Source: an uncultured Bacteroidota bacterium (GTDB lineage: Bacteria; Bacteroidota; Bacteroidia; Chitinophagales; Saprospiraceae). Taken from it: a stretch of DNA of 10,604 bases. The notes beneath the pieces are model-generated. The model ran no database searches. It saw only the letters and a program-made list of their open reading frames with translations, and was not told the origin of the DNA. Numbering within the stretch: position 1 is the first letter of the stretch; every line of letters starts with the position of its first letter. The stretch lies in NCBI GenBank assembly GCA_937876435.1, contig CALEIL010000411.1, positions 1-10,604 on the forward strand, given 5' to 3'. Positions 1 to 6,869 of the stretch are shown here, piece after piece. The translations under genes were made by a program, and so were the position numbers.

Positions 1-1
1 T

Positions 2-130
2 TTAAAAACAGGAAAAGCAAAAGCCATACGCTTTAGCACTTTAGAAGCCATTTGTAAAGTTTTAGACTGTCAGCCTGCAGACATTCTTGAATATATGGAA
101 GAACCTGAAATTAGGTCAATCCAGACATGA
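2..130 (+). CDS. XRE/Cro-CI-type HTH regulator, C-terminal end only
   Basis: The reading frame enters from the left edge and stops with TGA after 42 codons. The visible residues include FSTLEAICKVLDCQPADILEY, which I recognise as the last helices of small Cro/CI-like DNA-binding proteins (the HTH_26 or YozG-like group, usually about 65-75 residues). The stretch around KTGKAKAIRFSTL is the loop after the recognition helix, and LDCQPADILEY is the usual C-terminal helix and tail. The start and the first HTH helices lie outside the window. Proteins of this group are cytoplasmic repressors of small accessory modules; the target here is unknown. The next gene begins 42 bp downstream on the same strand, so the two might be co-transcribed, but I see no evidence of shared function. 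Confidence 0.72.
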   Translation, partial: LKTGKAKAIRFSTLEAICKVLDCQPADILEYMEEPEIRSIQT

Positions 131-172
131 AGCGTACAAATTCTTAGAGTATTAAATAATAGTGTATAAAAA

Positions 173-643
173 ATGCAAATTGACCCTAACAGCGAAATTG
201 TTAAAATTTGTGTGGAAGGTATGAATATAGAAGGAGATGGAGAAGGAGAAAGTAAAAGAGCAATAACCCTTTTTCAAAAGGCGTGGAACCTGGCAAAAAA
301 TAAAAATGAGAAATTTATTGCAGCACATTATGTAGCTCGAAACCAAAAGAATGTGTCGGATAAATTAAAATGGGACGAAAGAGCCCTGAACTTAGCATTG
401 GAAATTGATAATGAAGACATTAAAGGAAGCTATCCCTCACTTTATTTAAACATAGGTAAGTGTTATGAAGATCTATACCCAAAACGCTTGAATTTGACCG
501 GTATCTGTTGTGGGAAATGGCCACTCTCTTCATTAGAAAGCCTTCGACGTAACCCCAGCTATGCCTGCCCCCACCCGAAAAAGGTATTTTTCGGTTCCTC
601 ATCGATCGTACGTGGGTACGATCGATCCCGTCAAAAAAATTGA
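173..643 (+). pseudogene. Small TPR-like protein, 3' half replaced
   Basis: The ATG at 173 follows an A/T-rich leader typical of Bacteroidetes starts. The first ~100 residues look like a family of small (about 140-150 residue) helical-repeat cytoplasmic proteins in this phylum: acidic N-terminus, AITLFQKAWNLA helix, KFIAAHYVAR, DKLKWDERALNLAL and YPSLYLNIGKCYEDL, a tetratricopeptide-type pattern. Family members, sometimes labelled rRNA adenine methyltransferase without a methyltransferase fold, normally continue with another helix pair after CYEDL. Here similarity ends at about position 475. The frame then runs 55 codons through unrelated, more GC-rich sequence (KRLNLTGICCGKWPLSSLESL and on) that does not look like a protein. 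I read this as a gene broken by insertion or recombination; a truncated product might still be made. The family function is unknown to me. Confidence 0.62.
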
Positions 644-647
644 CGGG
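575..647. repeat. Cluster of three hairpins in tandem
   Basis: Three perfect inverted repeats lie nearly end to end. Positions 575-582 (CCGAAAAA) pair with 587-594 (TTTTTCGG) around a GGTA loop. Positions 601-611 (ATCGATCGTAC) pair with 616-626 (GTACGATCGAT) around GTGG. Positions 627-634 (CCCGTCAA) pair with 640-647 (TTGACGGG) around AAAAA. The stems are 8, 11 and 8 bp with loops of 4-5 bases; the second and third are immediately adjacent. None is followed by a T-run in the right place for a simple terminator. The cluster lies in the sequence that replaced the end of the TPR gene, so it may belong to a mobile-element remnant, a REP-like element or a structured RNA. The structure is certain from the sequence; the role is unknown. 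Confidence 0.7.
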
Positions 648-701
648 ATTATATTCGTCATCTTTGATATTCACCATTTCCCCCAACACATCTAACCCTG
701 G

Positions 702-713
702 TACGGGCCCGTA
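702..713. repeat. 12-bp perfect palindrome TACGGGCCCGTA
   Basis: This self-complementary 12-mer lies 55 bp after the hairpin cluster and close to where the GC-richer segment returns to AT-rich sequence. It could be a protein-binding site or part of an element end. No promoter or gene next to it explains it. Confidence 0.5.
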
Positions 714-1159
714 TGGGCCGGTCAATCCAAAACGTCCCTTTGGTATAACATTGAGAATTTAATTATCTATGAGAATGGAGTGCCCATAGAAGAGTCTATT
801 AGACTTAAATAGAAGTACCCTGTCACATCATCGACTTTGATGGAAAGGATTTATCGGTCATGAAATTTTGATAGCAGAATTAGTAGATAAAGATAATTGC
901 CTGCAAATTCGGAATTATTCTCCAGCTTGACAAAATATAAAAAAAGCCAATTGCCAACATTGGCGATACAAAATGCGGACTGTCTGCTTAAAATTAAATA
1001 TATTACACCCTATAAAATTGTCAAAAGGTGGACAAGAATGCAGTTTGAAAATCCCATGCTTGCCTTAGTCCGACGCACTTTATAATGAAACAATATTTCA
1101 TATCCAACTCAAAATCTTTGCTGTGAAATTAGAAAAATGGCAAGTAAGCTCATTATAAA

Positions 1160-2017
1160 ATGAAAAAGAGGATCGCAATAGTAATCGGACTGCTTGGTTT
1201 GGGGTTGGCATTGTTTATCGCACTTTCACATATCCCTCTTCCCAAGAATCATGGCATAGTTGATTATAAGTTGTTTTTAGCTTCTCAGGAGAAAAGACCA
1301 TTGTTTGTCGCCTTTGGTGGCAGCGAAGGGGGAATGGTGTACGCAGATAAAGAAGCTCAGGATCTTAGAGACAGCATTCTTTCTCTTGGTTACCATTTTC
1401 TTGCGGTAGGTTATTTTGGCACCCCAAATACATCGAAGGAATTGGACAGAATTTCCCTCGATGCCATCTATGACACGATTAAGAATATTAGTCAACAACC
1501 TGTGGACCATGGGCGAATGGCCCTATTCGGAACGTCAAGAGGAGGCGAGCTAGTTCTTAATTTATCGTCAAGATTTAATGAGATTGGTGCTGTAATTGCA
1601 ATTGTACCGGCTAATGTCTCCTTGCCTTCAAGATATGGATGGGGTAAAACCTCTTCCTGGACATTTAAAAATGAAGGAATCCCGGGAATTCCCGCATCTG
1701 AGGAATCACTAAAATTGATAAACAATGGCGACTTCTTCGGTGGGTTCAACAGGATGATTGAAAACCAAAATATCATTACTGAATATGAAATAAAGGTCGA
1801 AAGGATAAATGCCCCTATTCTTTTTATTTCAGCATCTCAAGATGATGTTTGGCCTTCTACCTTAATGTGCAACAGAATAATAGAGAGACTTAAAAGAAAC
1901 AATTTTGACCATTTTTATGAACACATTGAATTAAATGGAGGCCATGCTGAGTTTACAAAACATTCTAGACTGATTCTCGAATTCTTAAAGAACCATTTCG
2001 CCATAAAAAACCGATAA
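1160..2017 (+). CDS. Membrane-anchored alpha/beta hydrolase (acyl-CoA thioester hydrolase/BAAT C-terminal type)
   Basis: A 285-residue serine hydrolase. Residues 5-22 form one hydrophobic segment after MKKR, so the protein is probably anchored in the inner membrane with its catalytic domain outside the cytoplasm, or is exported. The nucleophile elbow is GTSRGGE with Ser126, preceded by the oxyanion-loop motif FGGSEGG at 52-58. The acid is Asp228 or Asp229 in SASQDDVWPS, and the catalytic histidine is His262 in LNGGHAEF. The DDxWPS motif, the ordering and a short cap (about 155-210) match the C-terminal catalytic domain of acyl-CoA thioesterases and bile-acid-CoA:amino acid N-acyltransferase. 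This protein lacks the N-terminal domain of those enzymes, so CoA thioesters need not be its substrate; an ester or peptide-like substrate is possible. The ATG at 1160 gives the intact anchor. No partner gene is adjacent. Confidence 0.85.
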   Translation: MKKRIAIVIGLLGLGLALFIALSHIPLPKNHGIVDYKLFLASQEKRPLFVAFGGSEGGMVYADKEAQDLRDSILSLGYHFLAVGYFGTPNTSKELDRISLDAIYDTIKNISQQPVDHGRMALFGTSRGGELVLNLSSRFNEIGAVIAIVPANVSLPSRYGWGKTSSWTFKNEGIPGIPASEESLKLINNGDFFGGFNRMIENQNIITEYEIKVERINAPILFISASQDDVWPSTLMCNRIIERLKRNNFDHFYEHIELNGGHAEFTKHSRLILEFLKNHFAIKNR

Positions 2018-2277
2018 CACAGGCTGAAATCCTTGTATATTGAGGTATTGCAAACAAATAATCTATATGAAACCCGGGAGAAATTTGCAATAAAGCCGCC
2101 GCGACGTCTGATTTCGTTCGCTACCACTCATTAGACATTGACCAATATCGCAAATTAGGGAATCAAAATGGAGTCAATATTTGCATTCTGAATAAAAATT
2201 AAAACCGCGGAATTTACTCCCACAGTCAAACCTGATCAAAATAAAGAAATTTATTACATTAGCAGAATACAGTAAAT
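2018..2277. other. Intergenic region, no gene seen
   Basis: This 260-bp AT-rich spacer follows the hydrolase. I see no terminator hairpin with a T-run and no convincing promoter. The last ~50 bases are A/T-rich as usual upstream of Bacteroidetes start codons and probably hold the leader of the next gene. Confidence 0.4.
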
Positions 2278-2742
2278 ATGACAGAACGCAAACACGATAG
2301 CTTCAAATTGATCGGAATAGCACTTGATCATAAAACTACAAATGAAAATAATCAATCTAGTACGGACTGTGGCAACTTATGGCAGAGATTTGAAAAAGAT
2401 AAAATTTTTGAGCTTATTCCAAATAAGGTAAGTAATGAAGTATATGCAGTATACTTTGACTACGAAAAAGACGAAACAAAACCTTTTTCATATTTCATCG
2501 GTTGCAAAGTAGATGAAAACGCGGAAACTCCCAATTCTCTACAATTTTTGGAAATCCCTTCGCAACACTATGTAAAAGTGACAGCTATAGGCGTAATGAC
2601 AGGTTGCATAACCGAAGCCTGGAAAAAAATTTGGCATTCACAAATCCAACGAAAGTTCGGTTTCGACTTTGAAGTTTATGATGAACGAAGTCAAAATTGG
2701 AATGATGCAGAATTGGATATTTACGTTTCAATAAGCAAGTAA
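2278..2742 (+). CDS. Stand-alone GyrI-like effector-binding domain protein
   Basis: A 154-residue cytoplasmic protein with the layout of the bacterial transcription activator effector-binding (GyrI-like) domain, without any DNA-binding domain. Visible landmarks are GNLWQRF (32-38), IPNKVSNEVYAVYFDYEKD (47-65), the FIGCKV strand (73-78), EAWKKIWHS (about 113-121) and the closing FEVYDERS and AELDIYVSI strands. In AraC- and MerR-type regulators this fold binds small hydrophobic or cationic ligands; lone copies such as Cass2 and SbmC/GyrI bind drugs or protect gyrase. Length fits a single domain (about 150). The ATG at 2278 follows an A/T-rich leader, as in the neighbours. It sits alone between the hydrolase and a minus-strand regulator, so context does not indicate the ligand. 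Ligand binding is inferred from the fold. Confidence 0.82.
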   Translation: MTERKHDSFKLIGIALDHKTTNENNQSSTDCGNLWQRFEKDKIFELIPNKVSNEVYAVYFDYEKDETKPFSYFIGCKVDENAETPNSLQFLEIPSQHYVKVTAIGVMTGCITEAWKKIWHSQIQRKFGFDFEVYDERSQNWNDAELDIYVSISK

Positions 2743-2969
2743 GACTAATACATCAATCGATAGTAACCCCTGCTGCTCCAAAGCAGCTATGCGAAAGCCT
2801 AGAATGGATTGCCCCTCTGGAGCTTAGCTGGCTACATGGTAAATCTTTGGCGAACCATCAGATCCAAAGGGAAAGTTTTTTCGGCACCGGATTCACCTGG
2901 AAATCCAATTCTTCCCATGTTGTATAATCGACGACCCAGATACACCATCTATATCTCACTTAGAAAACC
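2743..2969. other. Intergenic region between convergent genes; small hairpin
   Basis: This spacer separates the plus-strand effector-binding gene from the minus-strand AraC gene, so both transcripts should end here. A small hairpin, GCTGCT-CCAA-AGCAGC, starts near 2770, but no T-run follows it on either strand. GC content rises here from the low level on the left to about 50% on the right. A short reverse-strand reading (WEELDFQVNPVPKKLSL, around 2880-2930) is too short and broken to call. Confidence 0.4.
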
Positions 2970-3896
2970 CTAATTGAACGACTGCCTGAACTCCATCGGG
3001 CTCTGATCCGTCCGGGCTTTGAACAATTTGCTGAACGACTGCGGGTATTCAAACCCCAGTTCGTAAGCGATTTCGCTGACGGTGAGATTGGTGGTGGACA
3101 ACCGTTCCCTCGCCTTTTCGATCACCTTATCCTGGATGTGTTCCTGCGTACTTTTGCCCGTCAGTGATTTCAACAAACTGCTCAGGTAATTGGGGGACAA
3201 ATTCAACGTCTGCGCGATATAACCCACCGTGGGCAATCCATCGTTGACTCCCGAATCCCCGTCGAAATATTCGTGGAGCACTTCCTCCATGCGTTCCAGA
3301 ATCTGGTGGCTGCTTTTCACCCGGGTGGTGAATTGCCGCTGGTAAAACCGCCGGGCATAATTGAGCAGGGTTTCAATCTGCGAGACGATAATGCTCTGGG
3401 TAAAACCATCGATGTTTTCGCGATACTCCTGGCCAATATTTTGAAGGATGGTCGTGATAATTCCTTCCTCCTTTTCCGACAAAAACAACGATTCATGAAC
3501 GCTATACCCAAAAAATTCATAATCGTGGATACCGCCGGCCAGCGTAGAATTCCATAAAAAATCCGGATGAAACAGTAACAACCACCCCGAAGGCTGGGCA
3601 GTCTCGTAGTCACCGGCCGAAATCCTGATCCTGTACACCTGGCCAGGCGCGATAAATGACATCAACCCTTCGTCAAAATCATACAATTGCTGGCCGTACT
3701 GAAACCTGGCCGGCACGTCCCGTTTCAATCCCACGGAATAAAAATCCTGTATCCAGGCTACCTCATTGTGGTCGGTAGAATGACGGATCAGACCGTAATC
3801 GACCAGACTGACCAGAGGGTGCAAGGGCCGGGGTAAATGACGAAGTCTATGGAAGTCTTCGATCGTCCTGATGCGTTGTATTTGAGTATCACTCAT
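2970..3896 (-). CDS. AraC-family transcriptional regulator
   Basis: A 308-residue regulator. Residues 1 to about 200 form a cupin-like sensing domain with the FIAPGQVYRIRISAG stretch seen in many Bacteroidetes AraC proteins. The last ~86 residues are the AraC DNA-binding domain with two helix-turn-helix units: VGYIAQTLNLSPNYLSSLLK (about 224-243) followed by GKSTQEHIQDKVIEKARERL, then the second HTH TVSEIAYELGFEYPQSFSKLFK (about 273-294) ending in the usual SPMEFRQSF. Length is normal for the family. It lies 105 bp downstream of an SDR oxidoreductase gene on the same strand, a frequent pairing in which the regulator often controls the reductase. A terminator between them suggests it has its own promoter. 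The effector is unknown. Confidence 0.92.
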   Translation of the reverse strand: MSDTQIQRIRTIEDFHRLRHLPRPLHPLVSLVDYGLIRHSTDHNEVAWIQDFYSVGLKRDVPARFQYGQQLYDFDEGLMSFIAPGQVYRIRISAGDYETAQPSGWLLLFHPDFLWNSTLAGGIHDYEFFGYSVHESLFLSEKEEGIITTILQNIGQEYRENIDGFTQSIIVSQIETLLNYARRFYQRQFTTRVKSSHQILERMEEVLHEYFDGDSGVNDGLPTVGYIAQTLNLSPNYLSSLLKSLTGKSTQEHIQDKVIEKARERLSTTNLTVSEIAYELGFEYPQSFSKLFKARTDQSPMEFRQSFN

Positions 3897-3983
3897 AGTA
3901 CCTTCAATTTATGCGCGTGATGGGCGTAATTATTTAACGTAGCCAGGGGCTACAATTAACATATGCTCCATCGCTTGAATTAG

Positions 3984-4019
3984 AAAAAAGGGGGAATGAC
4001 CTTACAAGGCCTGTCCCCC
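3984..4019 (-). terminator. Rho-independent terminator overlapping the SDR stop codon
   Basis: Read on the minus strand, GGGGGA (from 4019 to 4014) pairs with TCCCCC (3995 to 3990). An inner partial stem (GGCCTT with AAGGTC, one mismatch) is closed by a tiny loop, and six T follow (3989 to 3984). The SDR stop codon (4002-4004) lies inside the hairpin, so the end of the gene doubles as terminator stem. It should end most transcripts coming from the SDR gene before the AraC gene. Confidence 0.68.
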
Positions 4020-4766
4020 TGACACCTCAATTCGTTGTCCATTGATCCAGTATGCATCATCGGTGCTCAGAAAAGCCACTACCCCACCGATATCCCCGGG
4101 CAACCCGACCCGTCCCAGGGCGGTCACGCTGGAGATGCGCTGATTGACTTCCTCGTTATCCCGAACCAGTCCACCGGAGAAATCGGTTTCGATAGCCCCG
4201 GGTGCGACAACGTTGGCCCGGATTTTCCGCTCGCCTAGCTCTCGGGCCAGGTAGCGGGTTTGCGTTTCCACGGCCGTTTTGAGCGCACCGTATACTGAAG
4301 AGCCCGGATTGATGATCCGGGTCAGTCCGGAAGAAATGTTGATGATCCCTCCTCCATCGTTCATATACGCCAGGGCTTTCTGAGTCAGAAAGAAAACCCC
4401 TTTGTAATGGATCTGGTAAATCTCATCCATTTGTGCTTCTGTGACTTCGGTGACCGGCGCGTGCAAACCCGTACCGGCGTTGTTGATCAGGTAATCAAAA
4501 CGGGGTCGACCGAATTCTTCCTCCAGATACACCGAAACCCGATTAAAAAAACGATCAAAAGAGGCCACGTTTCGGGTATCCAGTTGAAATGCTTTCCCCC
4601 TGCGGCCCAGGGATTGAATGTCCGACACTACCTCCTCTGCTTTGTCCTGAGCCGTACGGTAGGTCAAAATGACGTCGAGTCCTTTCCGGGCCAGTTCCAC
4701 GGCCATATTTTTCCCCAGCCCACGACTACCGCCCGTGACCAGTGCAATTTTGGTTTGATTGTTCAT
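4002..4766 (-). CDS. Short-chain dehydrogenase/reductase (classical SDR)
   Basis: A 254-residue cytoplasmic NAD(P)-dependent oxidoreductase of normal length. The dinucleotide-binding loop is TGGSRGLG (11-18), and the second motif is NNAG (95-98). The catalytic set is Ser146 in NISS, Tyr159 and Lys163 in YGALK. The position usually held by the structural Asn of helix 4 reads IHYKG with His120; as I recall, some Bacteroidetes SDRs share this, but it departs from the Asn-Ser-Tyr-Lys tetrad. Arg15 after the glycine loop and the TYR motif (35-37) favour NADPH. The end, YWINGQRIEVSGGQAL, is the usual C-terminal strand and dimer segment. The closest general resemblance is to 3-oxoacyl-ACP reductase (FabG)-like enzymes of unknown substrate. 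The AraC gene follows, separated by a terminator. Confidence 0.92.
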   Translation of the reverse strand: MNNQTKIALVTGGSRGLGKNMAVELARKGLDVILTYRTAQDKAEEVVSDIQSLGRRGKAFQLDTRNVASFDRFFNRVSVYLEEEFGRPRFDYLINNAGTGLHAPVTEVTEAQMDEIYQIHYKGVFFLTQKALAYMNDGGGIINISSGLTRIINPGSSVYGALKTAVETQTRYLARELGERKIRANVVAPGAIETDFSGGLVRDNEEVNQRISSVTALGRVGLPGDIGGVVAFLSTDDAYWINGQRIEVSGGQAL

Positions 4767-4981
4767 CTCTGTTGATTTTAGATTTAAAAAATATCAGGCT
4801 GTTTTTGAAATTGCCTATGGCAAAGATGAGGGGAAACCGCGCTCCAGACGTAGCCCAATCTCCCTTTGTTGTAGTCAAATCTTTGGTATTGGCTTGAGGG
4901 TGAGCCAGGATCGGTCCATACCCAGAACGGGGACTCCTTCCTCACAATTTTATCTCATGACCACCATCTGGTAGCTCTTTC

Positions 4982-5767
4982 TTATTCCAATTCAGCTCCC
5001 AATCGGATCGCTTCTACCACGGGCGAATAGCTGGATTTACAATCCTCTATGCAAAACTCTCCTTTTATAATCAATGGTGGTTGGGCCATAAACTTCGGAT
5101 TTTTCCCCCGATGTGCCTGAGCAGAATGTACGAGAAATGGGTGGCAAAGATAAATCGTCCCCGCTTTTCCCGTCGCGTACTCCTTCTCCCGTTGAGGGAA
5201 ATCATCCAAAGCCGAGGCGAGTTCCATAAAGGACAGCCCCCGATCGCCCTTCGAGGACAACAATTTTGCCACATCCAGATGGGATCCTTTGTATATGATC
5301 GTAGGGGCATCGAACTGTCCCACATCAGAATACAGGATCAACATCAACAATCCCCGGCCTTTCGATTTTACGTTGATACGCCAAGCAAGGTAGTTGTCCG
5401 GTTCATCCCCGGGAAAGCTGGCGTCGACGTGTTTGCCGGTGTCATTGGGTGGATCATCGGATGGAAATCGCACCGGAAAAGTTCCTACGTTCCGGCACGG
5501 AATCCATTTCTCTATGCCTACCAGTCGATCGAACAGGTCGTACAATCGATCGGAATTAATAGAGTCAATAAAAGGTTGTCGGGAATACATACCCAGACGA
5601 ATGACGGGCGTCGACCAGGTAGTCGGATCTGACCGGTCACAGGGAAGATCATCCCACAGTATATCGACCGCATCAGCTGCAATTTCAGGTGAAAATGCAT
5701 TATCGACACGTATGAAACCATCCCGGACAAATTGTTTAAAATCTTGCACATCTAGTAAATCGGACAT
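4982..5767 (-). CDS. Phytanoyl-CoA dioxygenase (PhyH) family protein
   Basis: A predicted Fe(II)/2-oxoglutarate-dependent oxygenase of 261 residues from the ATG whose first base is 5767. The iron site is visible as His113 and Asp115 in KHVDASFPGDEP, with the distal histidine most likely His214 in CHPFLVHSAQAHRG and the 2-oxoglutarate-binding arginine probably Arg220. GSHLDVAKLL and the middle RLVG and FPVRFPS stretches fit a subgroup of PhyH proteins common in environmental bacteria. I prefer this start to the in-frame ATG at 5806 because the family begins at about LLDVQDFKQFVRDGF, an A/T-rich leader precedes the later ATG, and the 13 extra residues (MCDPVCRV...) look untranslated. The substrate is unknown: enzymes of this family hydroxylate or halogenate lipids and small molecules. 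It lies 215 bp upstream of the SDR gene on the same strand, so shared transcription is possible. Confidence 0.87.
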   Translation of the reverse strand: MSDLLDVQDFKQFVRDGFIRVDNAFSPEIAADAVDILWDDLPCDRSDPTTWSTPVIRLGMYSRQPFIDSINSDRLYDLFDRLVGIEKWIPCRNVGTFPVRFPSDDPPNDTGKHVDASFPGDEPDNYLAWRINVKSKGRGLLMLILYSDVGQFDAPTIIYKGSHLDVAKLLSSKGDRGLSFMELASALDDFPQREKEYATGKAGTIYLCHPFLVHSAQAHRGKNPKFMAQPPLIIKGEFCIEDCKSSYSPVVEAIRLGAELE

Positions 5768-6197
5768 AATATTATTATTTATTACCCGGCACACAGGATC
5801 GCACAACTGAAAACGATCGTGCCGGATGAAGACGATTGATTATTAAAAACACGTTCACTTGCGTGGCTACCAGGCGGTAGCTCCTGGATAAATTATAACA
5901 TTATGGTCATTCTCATACTTCGTGGATCACTAAGATTTTCATAATTGATCTAATAGTAACGAACTAGACGACACTATTGATTTTGTAAACCGCTATTTTA
6001 AATGTTCATCTCTCCATATTTAGTCCTCTAATAGAAATCATTGCACCCCTCCCCTGACCAGACCCCATGGCAGGTCGAATTCGATAGGCTTCGCTAAGCT
6101 GGACTACGTTCTCAGCACAGAATAAACAAAATTCATCAAAAACCATCCAACTCCACCATATATTCAGCATATTTATACTTACAAAAATTTTAAACGC
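5768..6197. other. Divergent intergenic region, 430 bp, no gene seen
   Basis: This spacer lies between the start of the minus-strand PhyH gene and the plus-strand RibD_C-type reductase, so it should hold promoters for both. I cannot place them with confidence. A 6-bp stem GCTACC-AGGC-GGTAGC lies at 5866-5881. A GC-richer patch near 6045-6120 has no recognisable coding content. I see no RNA gene. Confidence 0.4.
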
Positions 6198-6731
6198 ATG
6201 AAAAAAATCGTGTATTACGTAGCCAGTTCAATCGATGGATACATCTCGGGGGTCGATGATGACATCAGCCAATTTATCATGGAAAGCGATGGCGTGGACA
6301 AGTACAGGGCCGATCTAGCCCAATTCGAAACGGTCATAATGGGCCGGAAAACGTATGAATTTGGATACGATTTCGGCCTGGAGCCAGGACAACCCGCCTA
6401 TCCCAATATGATGCACCATATCTTTTCAAGCACCATGAAAATAGAGGATCTCTCACCGGCTGTAAAAATCGAAATCCCAAGTCTCGACAGGGTGGAAGAA
6501 ATCCGGCAAAACGCCGACACTGATGTGTATTTATGCGGGGGCGGACAGTTTGCCGGCTGGCTTCTGGAAAACAAAATGATCGATCGATTGAAAATCAAAC
6601 TCAACCCGATAGTGTTGGGCGGCGGGACCAAACTCTTTGGTAATTCAACAGCCTGTGAGAACTGGAACCTGACCGACAGAGAATCGTTCTCCGACGGACT
6701 CCAGATCCTCACCTACGAAAAGAAAACCTAA
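6198..6731 (+). CDS. Dihydrofolate reductase-like protein (RibD C-terminal domain family)
   Basis: A 177-residue single-domain cytoplasmic reductase. The N-terminal strand reads KKIVYYVASSIDGYISG (2-18), where SIDGYI is the hallmark of the RibD_C/DHFR-like family. VIMGRKTYE (46-54) is the cofactor-binding turn, VYLCGGGQFAGWLLE (about 109-123) the NADPH pyrophosphate-binding loop, and LNPIVLGGGTKLF (about 137-149) the late strand and loop. Length is typical of stand-alone members (about 175-190), such as the YyaP/YwjB group, whose substrates are not established. True riboflavin RibD carries an N-terminal deaminase domain, absent here, and no rib genes are near. It is probably transcribed alone: 138 bp separates it from the next gene. 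Confidence 0.88.
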   Translation: MKKIVYYVASSIDGYISGVDDDISQFIMESDGVDKYRADLAQFETVIMGRKTYEFGYDFGLEPGQPAYPNMMHHIFSSTMKIEDLSPAVKIEIPSLDRVEEIRQNADTDVYLCGGGQFAGWLLENKMIDRLKIKLNPIVLGGGTKLFGNSTACENWNLTDRESFSDGLQILTYEKKT

Positions 6732-6869
6732 AATCGGTATTCATAAAACAAAACATAGTATTCGTGGGTTTCCTATATAATTCGTAGATTACTAATACCG
6801 GGTTGGTTTATACCCAGGTGTAAAGCAACCACGGCAATCAAATATAACTCACTTTAAAAAACTAGCACC

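Larger units (their letters stand above)
476..1159. other. Gene-free stretch with decayed coding remnants
   Basis: No convincing complete gene lies between the break in the TPR gene and the alpha/beta hydrolase. The first part (about 476-725) is richer in GC (33 of 60 bases in 541-600, against 20 of 60 in 361-420) and carries the hairpin cluster and palindrome listed separately. After that AT-rich sequence returns, with short stretches that read like protein ends but have no start: one in frame to a TAG at 810-812 (YNIENLIIYENGVPIEESIR, then LK), another ending near 867 (IIDFDGKDLSVMKF) and one ending around 930 (ILIAELVDKDNCLQIRNYSP). They lie in different frames and cannot belong to one intact gene. 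I identify none of them. The open frame at 897-1085 has no family resemblance and I do not call it. Confidence 0.5.

Noticed and set aside
575..647. Retron-type or CRISPR-type RNA locus
   Set aside because: There is no reverse transcriptase or cas gene nearby, and the hairpins are not evenly spaced identical repeats.
420..725. Minus-strand open frame of 101 codons opposite the TPR remnant
   Set aside because: It spans the break point and the hairpins, shows no family resemblance, and half of it is antisense to the recognisable TPR sequence.
897..1085. Short plus-strand open frame of 62 codons
   Set aside because: No recognisable domain and no clear start signal; it lies in a decayed stretch.
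2755..2960. Transposase remnant in the spacer before the AraC gene
   Set aside because: Only short broken readings exist, no terminal inverted repeats or target duplication could be found.
5081..5632. Long plus-strand open frame of 183 codons opposite the PhyH gene
   Set aside because: It is a shadow of the PhyH coding strand; the minus-strand protein has clear catalytic motifs and this one has none.
5768..5806. N-terminal extension of the PhyH protein from the ATG at 5806
   Set aside because: The family starts close to the later ATG, and the added residues do not look like protein N-terminus or signal peptide.
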